18,395 bases of DNA from an uncultured Sulfurovum sp. (GCA_947311605.1 CAMZLC010000100.1:1-18395); one strand, 5' to 3'. Numbered from the stretch's first letter, positions 7,312-16,805 are shown. Numbers and translations: made by a program. The notes: generated by a model not told the origin, from the sequence alone.

Positions 7312-7346
7312 CATGCAAAAATACCCTAGCATAGTAACTTTGCATG
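7312..7346. repeat. Inverted repeat in the rpsL leader
   Basis: CATGCAAA (7312-7319) and TTTGCATG (7339-7346) form a perfect 8-bp inverted repeat around 19 bases. It sits between the putative -10 box and the rpsL start, so it would lie in the 5' untranslated RNA as a stem-loop, or on the DNA as a site for a dimeric regulator. The spacing of the arms, about 27 bases centre to centre, also allows two turns of DNA between half-sites. Confidence 0.45.
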
Positions 7347-7372
7347 ACATATAGACAGAAAAATGGATGGAT

Positions 7373-7378
7373 ATTATA
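7373..7378 (-). promoter_or_regulatory. Putative -10 box of the rpsL-rpsG-fusA promoter
   Basis: The complement reads GGCTATAATATCC, with a perfect TATAAT. No TTGACA-like box is found 16-18 bases upstream. This is common for Campylobacterota promoters, where the -35 box is poorly conserved. Transcription from here would leave a leader of about 110 bases before the TTG start of rpsL. It lies in the 202-base space between rpoC and rpsL, downstream of a hairpin. Confidence 0.5.
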
Positions 7379-7439
7379 GCCAGAACGGCTTTAAAAGGGC
7401 TTATATAGAGAGGAAGAGGGATTGGGAGAGAAAACTGGC

Positions 7440-7458
7440 AGAGAGAGAATCTCTCTCT
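7440..7458 (-). terminator. Hairpin at the rpoC stop, possible weak terminator
   Basis: Nine AG-alternating bases (7440-7448) and nine TC-alternating bases (7450-7458) form a near-perfect palindrome that overlaps the rpoC stop codon. In RNA it could fold as about 7 bp with a 5-base loop. The - strand continues with a T-containing pyrimidine tract (GTTTTCTCTCCC) rather than a clean T run. It may separate the rpoBC transcript from the str cluster or only attenuate read-through. Confidence 0.4.
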
Positions 7459-10400
7459 ACTCACCCTCTTCCGTCTGCTCCAGCTTGATGTCATCCATAT
7501 CCAGCATCCCCGTACCGACAGGGATCAGTCTACCGATCACTACATTCTCCTTCAGGTCCTCAAAGGTATCAATGGTTCCTGCAATAGAAGCAGAGGTCAA
7601 TACTTTGGTTGTGTCCTGGAATGAGGCAGCAGATATAATCGAATCTGCGCCTACGGCAGAACGGGTAATACCTACCAGCATCGGCTCAGCAATCGCAGGC
7701 TCACCACCAAGCTTGACAATGCGCTCGTTCTCCTCCTGAAATTTCCTTTTGGATATCAGGTCTGCCTCGATAAATTTGGTATCTCCGCTCTCGATAACCC
7801 TTACCTGCCTCATCATTTGAGAGACAATGATCTCTATATGCTTGTCTGAGATATTCACGCCCTGTCTTCTATACACCTGCTGTACCTCAGAAACAATGTA
7901 CTCAAAGAGCGCCTTCTCTCCCATGGATTCAAGGATATCATGACTCGAAACGATACCGTCAGTCAGTCTTTCTCCTGCATGCACATACTCGTCGGCATGC
8001 ACCAGGATCATTTTCCCTTTGTCTACAAACTGCTCTGTCACCTGACCGTTGTCTCCTGCGATCACGATACGCTCTTTGCCTCTGAGTGGTTTACCAAAAG
8101 AGACCAAGCCGTCAATCTTGGCGATCAGGGCAATATTTTTGGGTCTTCTTGCCTCAAAGAGCTCAGAAACACGGGGGAGACCTCCTGTAATATCCTTAGA
8201 GGTAATCGCTGCTTTTGGCTTCTTCGCCAAAATATCCGCAATACTGACCGTGGCGCCATCCTGCACATGTAGGATACTTTTGGGATCCAGCTGATAACGG
8301 GTGATCTCACCATTTTTTCCGGCAAGTATAATCGCCGGTTTATACGCTGCAGCGATATACTCATTGAGCTCCAGCCTGGTATCCCCAGTCAATTCATCAA
8401 ACTGCTCAGAAGCCGTGATACCCGGGATAACATCTTCGAAACTCACCACGCCACCCTGCTCTGCAATGATTGGCTCAGAGTAAGGATCCCATTCGGCAAT
8501 CACAATTTGCGTGTGCGTCTTAGGTGCAGCGATCGTATCTCCCCTTTCTACCATATCATTATGCTCGACATGGATGACAGCGCCTCTGGAGATATAGTGT
8601 CGTGCTGCTTCGTGATTACTCTCATCCACCACGACCGCGAAAATGCCCTTCTCTTCTACCGTGGAGTCTTTTTTGATATTCTCCAGCTGCTCAAGATAGT
8701 CACCTTTGAGGATAAAGTACTTGACCTTGCCTCTGGCATTGGCGATCACCTTCTGCGCGATAGGTGCCCCATTCTCGACCTTCAGCTCCGAACCAAACGG
8801 TATGCGCGAAGGCACGGACCAGCCTTCCTGAATCACTTCTACGATCGAATCTCCTTCCTGGACACTCTCTCCATCCTGCAGTGGAAGGTACAATTTTCCT
8901 TCTACCTTTCCGGCAACACCGGCAAGCTCATTGGCTTTGGCTACATCGCCTTTTCTTAGGCTGTACTTGTATGATTCTCCTTTTTTTGGCACGACAACCA
9001 ACTCTATCTCATCGTGCAATATAGAGACAGAGAGCTTCCCTGAAACCAGCGCCTTGATCTTTGGCTCCACCAGCAAGACTCCGGCATTTCGCCTATTGGC
9101 TACGATCAGGTTGTCTTCACGATTTCTATGCGCAGTCAGGTTGTAATATCGCACAAATCCTTCTTTGGTGGCAACGACCTGTCTCTCTTCTTTGCCGGCA
9201 CTTGCCGTACCACCAGTGTGGAAGGTTCGCAGTGTCAGCTGGGTTCCCGGCTCACCAATGGACTGGGCAGCAATGACACCGACTGCTTCACCGGTTTTGA
9301 CCAGTCTGTTTTCTGCCATATTCAGGCCGTAGCATTTCGCACAGATGCCTTTTTCTGCTTTACAGCTTGCGGGTGCTCTCATTACGACAGATCTGACACC
9401 TGTATCGCGGATCACCTGCGCCTCTTCCTCCTCGATCAATGTGCCCTCACTCAAAAGTACTTCATTGGTCACGGGGTCGATTACATCTTCTGCAATAACA
9501 CGACCATACACACGATCCGAAAGTGGCTCAATCAGTTCGTTACCGACAATGATATCAGAAACCTCTACGCCTTCATGGGTACCACAATCATCCAGGCTGA
9601 CTTTGACATTCTGTGCCACATCGATCAGTTTTCGTGTCAAATACCCCGCGTTCGCCGTTTTCAGCGCGGTATCCGCAAGACCTTTTCTCGCGCCGTGGGT
9701 AGAAATAAAATATTCTAGTACATTCAAGCCTTCACGGAAGTTCGAAGTGATCGGTGTCTCAATGATCGAGCCATCTGATTTCGCCATCAACCCTCGCATA
9801 CCGGAGAGCTGTCTGATCTGCGCTGCAGATCCTCTTGCCCCAGAGTCCGCCATCATAAAGACAGAGTTGAATCCGTCCTTGTCTTTTTTGATCAGTGCCA
9901 TCAACTCTTCTGCAATCTTGTTGTTTGCATCTGTCCAGATATCGATAATTTTGTTATAGCGCTCCTGATCTGTCAACAAACCTGCACCAAACTGCTTCTG
10001 GATCTCTACAACCTTGACTTTGGCTTCAGCCACAATCCCCTCTTTTGTTTCAGGGATCTTAATGTCATCGATAGAGATAGAGACACCAGTTTTGGTCGCA
10101 TATTTGAAACCCATATCCTTGAGGTTGTCCAAAAATTCTGCCGTATGAGAAATACCACTGTGCTTGTAGATATAGTCTACCAGTGTAGCGATCTCTTTTT
10201 TCTTCATGATGGTATTCCAAAGCTTCTGCGGCACATAATCAGGCATAATCGATTTTAGAATAATGCGACCCGCTGTTGTAGTGATAATCTCACCATCTAC
10301 TACGGTTCTGATTCTTGCATTCAGATCCAGTGTCTGCTGTTCAAAAGCGATAAATACTTCATCCACATTAGCAAAAAGCTTATGTTGACCTGCTACATCT

Positions 10401-11995
10401 GATTTTTCCAGTGAGAGATAATACAGACCCAGAATCATATCCTGAGAAGGTACCGCAATCGCTTTACCAGAAGCCGGAAGGAGAATATTCATAGAAGAGA
10501 GCATCAGAATCTTTGCTTCTGCTATCGCCTCATCCGAAAGCGGTACATGCACCGCCATCTGATCCCCATCAAAGTCCGCGTTGAATGCAGAACAGACCAA
10601 TGGATGCAATTGAATCGCCTTGCCATCGATCAATCGCGGGTGAAATGCCTGAATCGAAAGCTTGTGTAGCGTCGGTGCTCGGTTGAGAAGGATTGGATAG
10701 CTGTCCACCACCTCTTCGAGACACTCCCATACTTCGTTGGACTGCTTCTCGATCATGCTTTTGGCCTGCTTGAGTGTCGTGGCATAGCCTTTTTCCTCAA
10801 GCTTCGCCATCATGTGCGGCTTGAAGAGTTCCAGTGCCATCTTTTTGGGTAATCCACACTCATCCATGCGTAGATCAGGTCCGACAACAATCACAGATCG
10901 ACCAGAAAAGTCTACCCGCTTACCAAGTAGGTTCTGTCGAAATCGTCCCTGTTTTCCTTTGATCGTCTCAGAGAGTGACTTGAGCGGTCGCTTATTCGCA
11001 CCTTTGACCGCATTGCTGCGTCTTCCATTATCAAAGAGTGCATCCACGGCCTCTTGGAGCATACGCTTCTCATTGCGCACAATGATCTCTGGGGCATCCA
11101 GTTCTACCAGTCGCTTGAGTCTCTGATTCCTGTTGATTACCCTTCTGTAGAGATCATTGACATCGGAGACGGCAAATTTACCCCCGTCCAGGCTCACCAG
11201 TGGTCTGAGATCAGGCGGCAGTACTGGTAGATAGTCCAGCATCATCCACTCAGGGCGGTTGCCAGAATTCAAGAAGGCTTCGATCACCTTGAGTCGTTTA
11301 ATAATCGTCTTTCGCTTAGCTTCTGACTTGGTGGCACCCATGTCCTCTTTCAGTGTTTGTAGCATTTCGACAAGGTCGAGTTCACCAAGAAGCTCTTTGA
11401 CGATCTCCCCGCCCATCCGCGCGTCAAACCCTGTATCTTCAAAACGCTGAGAGATCATCTGGTACTGCTCTTCATTGAGTACATCATTTTTCTGCACAGG
11501 ATTCGTGCCCTCACTGTCATAGCATGCTTCGCCTGGGCTCTTGACAATATAGGCTTCATAGTAGAGTACACGCTCGAGATCTTTCATCTTGACACCGAGC
11601 AGAATACCGATCCGTGACGGCAAAGAGGAGACATACCAGATATGTGCCACTGGGGCTACCAGATCGATATGACCCATACGGTTTCTTCTCACCTTTTTGC
11701 TGGTGACCTCAACGCCGCACTTCTCACAGACTACGCCCTTGTAGCGCATCTTTTTATATTTACCACAAAGACACTCGTAGTCATTGATAGGACCAAATAT
11801 TTTGGCACAGAAAAGTCCATCTCTTTCCGGTTTAAGGGTTCGGTAATTGATCGTTTCCGGCTTTTTGACCTCTCCATAACTCCATGAAAGTATCTTCTCT
11901 GGGCTTGCCACTCTGAGTTGCAGCGCCTCTATGTCTCTGGGCTTCTCTTCTTTGTTGATATCAATGGCTACCAAGTTTTCCAATTGCTTACTCAT
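7457..11995 (-). CDS. rpoC: DNA-directed RNA polymerase subunit beta'
   Basis: The beta' subunit carries the catalytic Mg site of RNA polymerase. The 1512-residue length suits the Campylobacterota. The N-terminal zinc site has C75, C77, C90 and C93 (CLCGKY and CEKC). The active-site loop NADFDGDQM is at 472-480, with Asp474, Asp476 and Asp478 for Mg. The second zinc site uses C804, C878, C885 and C888. The bridge-helix and trigger-loop segment AAQSIGEPGTQLTLRTFHTGG begins at 909, with the trigger-loop Arg923 and His926. The C-terminal part, with the RQGVNISDKHIE and FQDTTKVL blocks, closes the clamp and ends acidic. The ATG at 11993-11995 lies inside the last codons of rpoB, giving an 8-base overlap and probable translational coupling. 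No insertion, intein or frameshift is seen. Confidence 0.99.
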   Translation of the reverse strand: MSKQLENLVAIDINKEEKPRDIEALQLRVASPEKILSWSYGEVKKPETINYRTLKPERDGLFCAKIFGPINDYECLCGKYKKMRYKGVVCEKCGVEVTSKKVRRNRMGHIDLVAPVAHIWYVSSLPSRIGILLGVKMKDLERVLYYEAYIVKSPGEACYDSEGTNPVQKNDVLNEEQYQMISQRFEDTGFDARMGGEIVKELLGELDLVEMLQTLKEDMGATKSEAKRKTIIKRLKVIEAFLNSGNRPEWMMLDYLPVLPPDLRPLVSLDGGKFAVSDVNDLYRRVINRNQRLKRLVELDAPEIIVRNEKRMLQEAVDALFDNGRRSNAVKGANKRPLKSLSETIKGKQGRFRQNLLGKRVDFSGRSVIVVGPDLRMDECGLPKKMALELFKPHMMAKLEEKGYATTLKQAKSMIEKQSNEVWECLEEVVDSYPILLNRAPTLHKLSIQAFHPRLIDGKAIQLHPLVCSAFNADFDGDQMAVHVPLSDEAIAEAKILMLSSMNILLPASGKAIAVPSQDMILGLYYLSLEKSDVAGQHKLFANVDEVFIAFEQQTLDLNARIRTVVDGEIITTTAGRIILKSIMPDYVPQKLWNTIMKKKEIATLVDYIYKHSGISHTAEFLDNLKDMGFKYATKTGVSISIDDIKIPETKEGIVAEAKVKVVEIQKQFGAGLLTDQERYNKIIDIWTDANNKIAEELMALIKKDKDGFNSVFMMADSGARGSAAQIRQLSGMRGLMAKSDGSIIETPITSNFREGLNVLEYFISTHGARKGLADTALKTANAGYLTRKLIDVAQNVKVSLDDCGTHEGVEVSDIIVGNELIEPLSDRVYGRVIAEDVIDPVTNEVLLSEGTLIEEEEAQVIRDTGVRSVVMRAPASCKAEKGICAKCYGLNMAENRLVKTGEAVGVIAAQSIGEPGTQLTLRTFHTGGTASAGKEERQVVATKEGFVRYYNLTAHRNREDNLIVANRRNAGVLLVEPKIKALVSGKLSVSILHDEIELVVVPKKGESYKYSLRKGDVAKANELAGVAGKVEGKLYLPLQDGESVQEGDSIVEVIQEGWSVPSRIPFGSELKVENGAPIAQKVIANARGKVKYFILKGDYLEQLENIKKDSTVEEKGIFAVVVDESNHEAARHYISRGAVIHVEHNDMVERGDTIAAPKTHTQIVIAEWDPYSEPIIAEQGGVVSFEDVIPGITASEQFDELTGDTRLELNEYIAAAYKPAIILAGKNGEITRYQLDPKSILHVQDGATVSIADILAKKPKAAITSKDITGGLPRVSELFEARRPKNIALIAKIDGLVSFGKPLRGKERIVIAGDNGQVTEQFVDKGKMILVHADEYVHAGERLTDGIVSSHDILESMGEKALFEYIVSEVQQVYRRQGVNISDKHIEIIVSQMMRQVRVIESGDTKFIEADLISKRKFQEENERIVKLGGEPAIAEPMLVGITRSAVGADSIISAASFQDTTKVLTSASIAGTIDTFEDLKENVVIGRLIPVGTGMLDMDDIKLEQTEEGE

Positions 11996-14900
11996 CGTCA
12001 GCTCCCTCTTCTTTCTTTGTATACAGTTCTGTGTCGAGTCCCAGCGCCTGCAGTTCTTTGGTCAAGACAAACATAGTCTCCGGGATGCCGGATGCCGGTA
12101 CGCTCTCCCCTTTGGTGATTGCACGGTAGGCTCTGGCTCGCCCTTCCACATCATCTGACTTGATCGTCAACATCTCTTTGAGTGTATGTGCGGCCCCATA
12201 AGCCTCCAATGCCCATACCTCCATCTCTCCAAATCGTTGTCCTCCAAAGAGTGCTTTTCCTCCCACTGGTTGCTGCGTGACCAGAGAATAAGGCCCAGTA
12301 GAACGGGCATGCACTTTCTCGTCTACTAGGTGATGCAGTTTCAGCATATACATATACCCTACATTGACCCTTTCTGTCATCTTTTCACCGGTCTTCCCAT
12401 CAAAGAGCACCATCTTGCCGTCACCGTCTATTTTGGCAAGCTCAAACAGCTTGTCAAACTCTATTTGGGTAGGGGCCTCAAAGACTGGTGCAGCAAACTT
12501 CACACCTTTGCTCCAGTCTCTTGCGTGCTCCAAAAGCGCCTCATCGCTCATGTCGGCCAATTCATTCTTCGCTTTCATTAGTTTGGCAACATGTGCTATT
12601 TCTGTCATTTTCGCTCTTAACTGCTTGGCAAAATCAGCCTGTTTGCTTTCGAAAATCTCCTGAATTTGTACACCTAGTTTTTTACCTACTAGCCCAAGGT
12701 GCACTTCCAGGATCTGACCAATGTTCATACGCGAAGGAACCCCCAGCGGATTCAGGATAAGATCTACGGGTGTACCATCTTCCATATAGGGCATATCGAT
12801 CTCTGGTACAATATTCGAAACGATACCTTTGTTTCCATGCCTTCCCGCCATTTTGTCGCCTACTTTAAGCTTCCTTTTGGTGGCAATATAGATCTTGACC
12901 AACTTGGTGACGCCGCTTGGGAGAATGTCATCTTTTTCCAGCACAACCAATTTTTCTTCATGATCCACTTTGAGTTTCTTTTTCTGCTTCAGGAAGTAGT
13001 TTTTAATTGATTCATACTCTTTCTGCACCTCATTTGCATAGGCTTGTGTCACGCCCTTGAGTGCAAATCGGTTAATGCCCGCGATGGTTTCTTTCGAGAG
13101 CTTCTCTCCCGCTTTGTATGCCTGCTCTGCGACCATCACGTCGTCCACAAGTTCGTGCGCAGAAAGGTGGGCAACGATGCGCAACATCTCTTCTCTATCG
13201 ATCATCAGGAGCTGGTCATGGTGTTCCCCGTCCAGTCTTGCTTTTTCCTCTTCATAGGCCTTGATCGATCTGGCATCTCGTTTGTAGCCTTTTTTCGTGA
13301 AGATCTTGATATCCACGACTACACCCTCCATGGAGGCAGGGCAGTAGAGTGATTTATTGACCACATGGCCTGCCTTTTCTCCAAAGATTGCTCTAAGCAG
13401 TCTCTCTTCTGGCGTAGGCTTGATCTCTCCTTTGGGGGAGACCTTTCCCACCAAAATCATGCCCGGCTTGACGTACGTCCCTATTTCCACAATACCACTC
13501 TCATCCAGATGAAGGAGTTCGTCTTCTCTGACATTCAGGATATCTCTCGTGATCTCTTCGGTACCATGCTTGAGCTCTCGTGCTTCAATCTCTTTTTCAT
13601 AGGTGTGCACCGAGGTAAATGTATCTTCACGGATCATCTTTTCAGAGATTATGATTGCATCCTCGTAGTTATATCCATTCCATGGCATGAAGGCTACCAG
13701 TGCGTTCTTCCCGATAGCCAATTCCCCTTTGTCCATATTGGGTCCGTCAGCGATGACCTCTCCTGCTTTCACCTCTTGTCCCAACTTGGTGATAGGCGTC
13801 TGAGTGAAGGTGGTGTTTTGGTTGGTTCGCATATTTTTCTCAAGGCCGTAATGATCGATAAAAACGCCATTCTTATCCTCGCCCATGACATAGATCCCCT
13901 TGGCATCTACTTTTTCTACCCTGCCTGCTCTATTGGCTTTTACCGATTCCCACGAGTCGCGACTCACAATCGCCTCCATGCCAGTACCGACCATCGGTGC
14001 CTCTGTTTTGAGTAGCGGTACTGCCTGGCGCTGCATATTCGATCCCATCAATGCACGGTTGGCATCATCATGCTCCAAGAAAGGAATCAGTGCTGCAGTA
14101 GAACCAGAGATCATCAGGGGAGAGATGTCGATCAGATCCACCTTGGCAGATTCGTTCAGTCCAATATTTCCATTGTGTCTTGTTTCTGTCAGTTCTTCCA
14201 CAATATACCCATTTTCATCTACATGGGTAGAAGCAGGGGCAATAATCTTATCCTCCTCCTGTGTGGCAGTGATGTAGACGATCTCATCAGTGACCTGTCG
14301 GTTTTTCACTACCTTATATGGTGCTTCAATGAAGCCTAGCTCATTGACTTTTGCATAGGTTGCCAGTGTGTTGATCAGACCAATATTCTGTCCTTCCGGT
14401 GTCTCTATCGGACAGATGCGGCCATAGTGTGTCGGATGCACATCCCGCACCTCAAACCCTGCTCTCTCCTTGACAAGACCCCCTTCACCTAATGCAGAAA
14501 GTCTTCGCTTGTGCGTGACTTCCGAAAGTGGGTTGGTCTGATCCATAAACTGAGAAAGCTGTCCGGAGGAAAAGAACTCCAAGATCGTATTAGTGATCAT
14601 TTTTGAATTGACTAGATCATGTGGCATCAACTCATCCAATGCCCCTGAGATCGTAGGCATCTTGTCTCTGATCGCCTTCTGCATTTTCATCAAACCATTG
14701 TGAAGCTCATTCCCCAAAAGCTCGCCGATCGCACGGATACGGCGGTTCCCCAAATGGTCTCTATCATCAATATGCCCCTGGCCATTTTTGACCTTAATGA
14801 GGTATTTTACCGTATGGATAATATCTTCAGAAGTCAATACCGTAATATACTCTGGCACATTTAGACCCAATTTATGGTTCATTTTCATTCGACCCACCTT

Positions 14901-16142
14901 GGTCAAATCATAACGCTCTGGGTCAAAGAAAAGCTCCTTAAGAAACTTCTTGGCTGCATCTGGTGTTACGGGTTCACCTGGTCTCATTGCCTTGTAGATA
15001 CGAATGGCTGAGAGGAGATTTTCATCCTCAATGCCCTCTGTCTGCTTCAACAGTCTCAGGCTCTCTCCATCTGCGATAAATGCTTTGATGATAGAACCAT
15101 CTGTGTCTTCTGCCAAGTCATTGGCAATCGTAATCGTTTCAATACCACTATCAATAATCTTCTTAAGTTTATTCTCATCCAGTGCAGTGACCACATCATA
15201 GAGAATCTCACCGCTCTCCTGATCAATGATTGGCTTAGCAAGATGTCTTTCCATTAAAGTCTCTATAGGATATTCAATCCACTCCAGTCCCTCTTCAAGA
15301 AGTTTTTGTGCTTTTTTCTTAGTCAAACGCTTACCGGCAGCGACAATGACATTGCCATCCACATCTTTGATCTCTCGCTCAACTCTGCCAATCACGTCTG
15401 CAATGTCAAACTTCACGAGGAAGCGGTTGTCTTTAATTGTGATCTCTTTGGTAGGATAAAAGAGTTTGATAATGTCTTCTTTGCTGTAGTCCAATGCTCT
15501 AAACAGGATGGTAACCGGTATTTTTCTTCTTTTGTTGATCCGTGCATAGAGTATATCTTTGGCATCATATTCAAAATAGAGCCATGAGCCACGATCAGGG
15601 ATGATCTGTGAGGAGTAAATCAGTTTGTTTGCTGTCGTTGTCGCCTCTGCCTCTTTGAAAATAACGCCTGGAGACCTATGTAGTTGGTTGACGATGACCC
15701 GCTCTACCCCATTCACAATAAAGGAAGTTCTGTCCGTCATCAGAGGGATGTCTCTAATATATACTCCCTGCTCTTTGATCTCTTTGGGATCCAGCCTCTC
15801 TCCCGTCTTCTCATCACGGTTCCAAATCGTCAGCGCAATATTGAGCTTGAGAGAGACAGAGTAGGTCAGTCCACGCTCCATGCACTCCCTTACCGTATAT
15901 TTAGGCTTGATGACTTCAATGCCTTTATAGTCGAGTGTGATTCTATTTTGTTGGTCATGGATAGGAAAAGAAGCTTTGAATACCTTCTCGATAATACTGT
16001 CTGATCTGTCTTTGGCATCAAGCATCAAGAAATTTTCATAACTTTTCTGGTGGAGCTGAAGCAGGTTGGGGATCTCTATTTCTCTGGGAGTTTTAGAAAA
16101 ATCAACGCGAAGTCTGTTTCCTGAATGTAAAGAGTTTAACAT
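11988..16142 (-). CDS. rpoB: DNA-directed RNA polymerase subunit beta
   Basis: The beta subunit forms half of the active-site cleft and the rifampicin pocket. The 1384-residue product starts MLNSLHSGNRLRVDF and ends in an acidic KKEEGADDE tail. The rifampicin region SGQLSQFMDQTNPLSE begins near 526. Asp534, His544, Ser549 and Leu551 match E. coli Asp516, His526, Ser531 and Leu533, so the protein is of the sensitive type; Thr536 replaces E. coli Asn518. Other landmarks are GRICPIETPEGQNIGL, GYNYEDAIIISE, GRHGNKG (1100-1106), LNPLGVPSRMNIGQ and GGQRFGEMEVWALEAYGAA. An AAAGG site lies about eight bases before the ATG. The gene follows rplL by 235 bases that hold hairpins and no other gene, and overlaps rpoC by eight bases. 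It is not fused to rpoC as in Helicobacter. Confidence 0.99.
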   Translation of the reverse strand: MLNSLHSGNRLRVDFSKTPREIEIPNLLQLHQKSYENFLMLDAKDRSDSIIEKVFKASFPIHDQQNRITLDYKGIEVIKPKYTVRECMERGLTYSVSLKLNIALTIWNRDEKTGERLDPKEIKEQGVYIRDIPLMTDRTSFIVNGVERVIVNQLHRSPGVIFKEAEATTTANKLIYSSQIIPDRGSWLYFEYDAKDILYARINKRRKIPVTILFRALDYSKEDIIKLFYPTKEITIKDNRFLVKFDIADVIGRVEREIKDVDGNVIVAAGKRLTKKKAQKLLEEGLEWIEYPIETLMERHLAKPIIDQESGEILYDVVTALDENKLKKIIDSGIETITIANDLAEDTDGSIIKAFIADGESLRLLKQTEGIEDENLLSAIRIYKAMRPGEPVTPDAAKKFLKELFFDPERYDLTKVGRMKMNHKLGLNVPEYITVLTSEDIIHTVKYLIKVKNGQGHIDDRDHLGNRRIRAIGELLGNELHNGLMKMQKAIRDKMPTISGALDELMPHDLVNSKMITNTILEFFSSGQLSQFMDQTNPLSEVTHKRRLSALGEGGLVKERAGFEVRDVHPTHYGRICPIETPEGQNIGLINTLATYAKVNELGFIEAPYKVVKNRQVTDEIVYITATQEEDKIIAPASTHVDENGYIVEELTETRHNGNIGLNESAKVDLIDISPLMISGSTAALIPFLEHDDANRALMGSNMQRQAVPLLKTEAPMVGTGMEAIVSRDSWESVKANRAGRVEKVDAKGIYVMGEDKNGVFIDHYGLEKNMRTNQNTTFTQTPITKLGQEVKAGEVIADGPNMDKGELAIGKNALVAFMPWNGYNYEDAIIISEKMIREDTFTSVHTYEKEIEARELKHGTEEITRDILNVREDELLHLDESGIVEIGTYVKPGMILVGKVSPKGEIKPTPEERLLRAIFGEKAGHVVNKSLYCPASMEGVVVDIKIFTKKGYKRDARSIKAYEEEKARLDGEHHDQLLMIDREEMLRIVAHLSAHELVDDVMVAEQAYKAGEKLSKETIAGINRFALKGVTQAYANEVQKEYESIKNYFLKQKKKLKVDHEEKLVVLEKDDILPSGVTKLVKIYIATKRKLKVGDKMAGRHGNKGIVSNIVPEIDMPYMEDGTPVDLILNPLGVPSRMNIGQILEVHLGLVGKKLGVQIQEIFESKQADFAKQLRAKMTEIAHVAKLMKAKNELADMSDEALLEHARDWSKGVKFAAPVFEAPTQIEFDKLFELAKIDGDGKMVLFDGKTGEKMTERVNVGYMYMLKLHHLVDEKVHARSTGPYSLVTQQPVGGKALFGGQRFGEMEVWALEAYGAAHTLKEMLTIKSDDVEGRARAYRAITKGESVPASGIPETMFVLTKELQALGLDTELYTKKEEGADDE

Positions 16143-16304
16143 TGGATAACCTTTGTTGGTTTGATTAAGATTGATACTATGATTGGGTTAGGATAGATAT
16201 CCACTGAGTTAGCCACAATACCCTATACACTGTCTCATATATAGTTTGATGGGCATACAAAAAAGCTATAGCAAGAGGGTATGAAATGTCTCTGAATAGT
16301 TTGT

Positions 16305-16330
16305 CACTATGTCCATAGTGTCTTTTTATC
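16305..16330 (+). terminator. Plus-strand hairpin with T tract in the rplL-rpoB spacer
   Basis: CACTATG (16305-16311) and CATAGTG (16314-16320) form a 7-bp inverted repeat, followed on the + strand by TCTTTTTATC. The polarity fits a terminator for RNA made on the + strand, antisense to rpoB, since no + strand gene lies here. The two-base loop means the top pairs must open in RNA. On the - strand the same element lies in the rpoB leader, preceded by A residues. Confidence 0.3.
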
Positions 16331-16342
16331 ACGAACCAAGAA

Positions 16343-16363
16343 GTATAGCAGAAACTGCCATAC
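16343..16363 (-). terminator. Terminator or attenuator hairpin after rplL
   Basis: On the - strand GTATGGCAG (16363-16355), loop TTT, CTGCTATAC (16351-16343) form a 9-bp stem with one G-T pair, 14 bases past the rplL stop. A moderately T-rich TTCTTGGTT follows. In E. coli a leaky attenuator at the same place lowers rpoBC expression relative to the stalk proteins; this hairpin has the position and form for that role. The lack of a long T run also favours partial read-through. Confidence 0.5.
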
Positions 16364-16377
16364 AGCTTGATAAATAC

Positions 16378-16749
16378 TTATTTAAGCTCGCAAGCTGCGC
16401 CTGCTTCTTCGATTTGTTTTTTGAGCTCTTCAGCCTCTTCTTTGGATACACCCTCTTTCAGTACGGTAGGCGTCTCTTCAACAGCAGACTTTGCCTCCTT
16501 GAGGCCAAGACCAGTAATAGCTCTTACTACCTTAATCGCGTTGATTTTCTTCGCACCCGCATCCGTAAGAACCACATTGAATTCTGTTTGCTCTTCTTCT
16601 GCCTCAGCCGCAGCACCGCCGCCGGCTGCTATCACTGTAGCCTGTGCAGTCACGCCAAATTTTTCTTCAAATTCTTTTACAAGCTCAGAAAGCTCCAATA
16701 CCGACAAGTTTGAGATAAACTCAAGAACATCTTCTTTAGTTGTTGCCAT
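16378..16749 (-). CDS. rplL: 50S ribosomal protein L7/L12
   Basis: L7/L12 is the multi-copy flexible stalk protein that recruits GTPase factors such as EF-G and EF-Tu. The 123-residue product has an N-terminal dimerisation helix pair (about 1-32, TKEDVLEFISNLSVLELSELV), a hinge rich in Ala, Gly and Glu (about 40-55), and the globular C-terminal domain with EFNVVLTDAGAKKINAIKVVR and GLGLKEAKSAVEETP. It ends AACELK; the Cys near the end is a small oddity compared with the usual VELK ending. AAGGA precedes the ATG. It follows rplJ by 56 bases, the normal pairing for the L10-(L7/L12) stalk, and is followed by a hairpin before rpoB. Confidence 0.99.
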   Translation of the reverse strand: MATTKEDVLEFISNLSVLELSELVKEFEEKFGVTAQATVIAAGGGAAAEAEEEQTEFNVVLTDAGAKKINAIKVVRAITGLGLKEAKSAVEETPTVLKEGVSKEEAEELKKQIEEAGAACELK

Positions 16750-16805
16750 GTTAATTCCTTATAGTTTTCAATAGTGTTTTGGAGAGCGCCAGTGCTCTCA
16801 CCGCA

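Noticed and set aside
9128..9718. Several 100-200 codon + strand frames opposite rpoC
   Set aside because: They are shadows of the conserved beta' reading frame. None shows a recognisable domain or a ribosome site.
13365..14015. 216-codon + strand frame opposite rpoB
   Set aside because: It is antisense to invariant beta-subunit motifs; its open length is explained by codon bias on the coding strand.
14500..14590. Rifampicin resistance change in rpoB
   Set aside because: All main resistance positions carry wild-type residues. Thr at the E. coli Asn518 position is likely natural variation.
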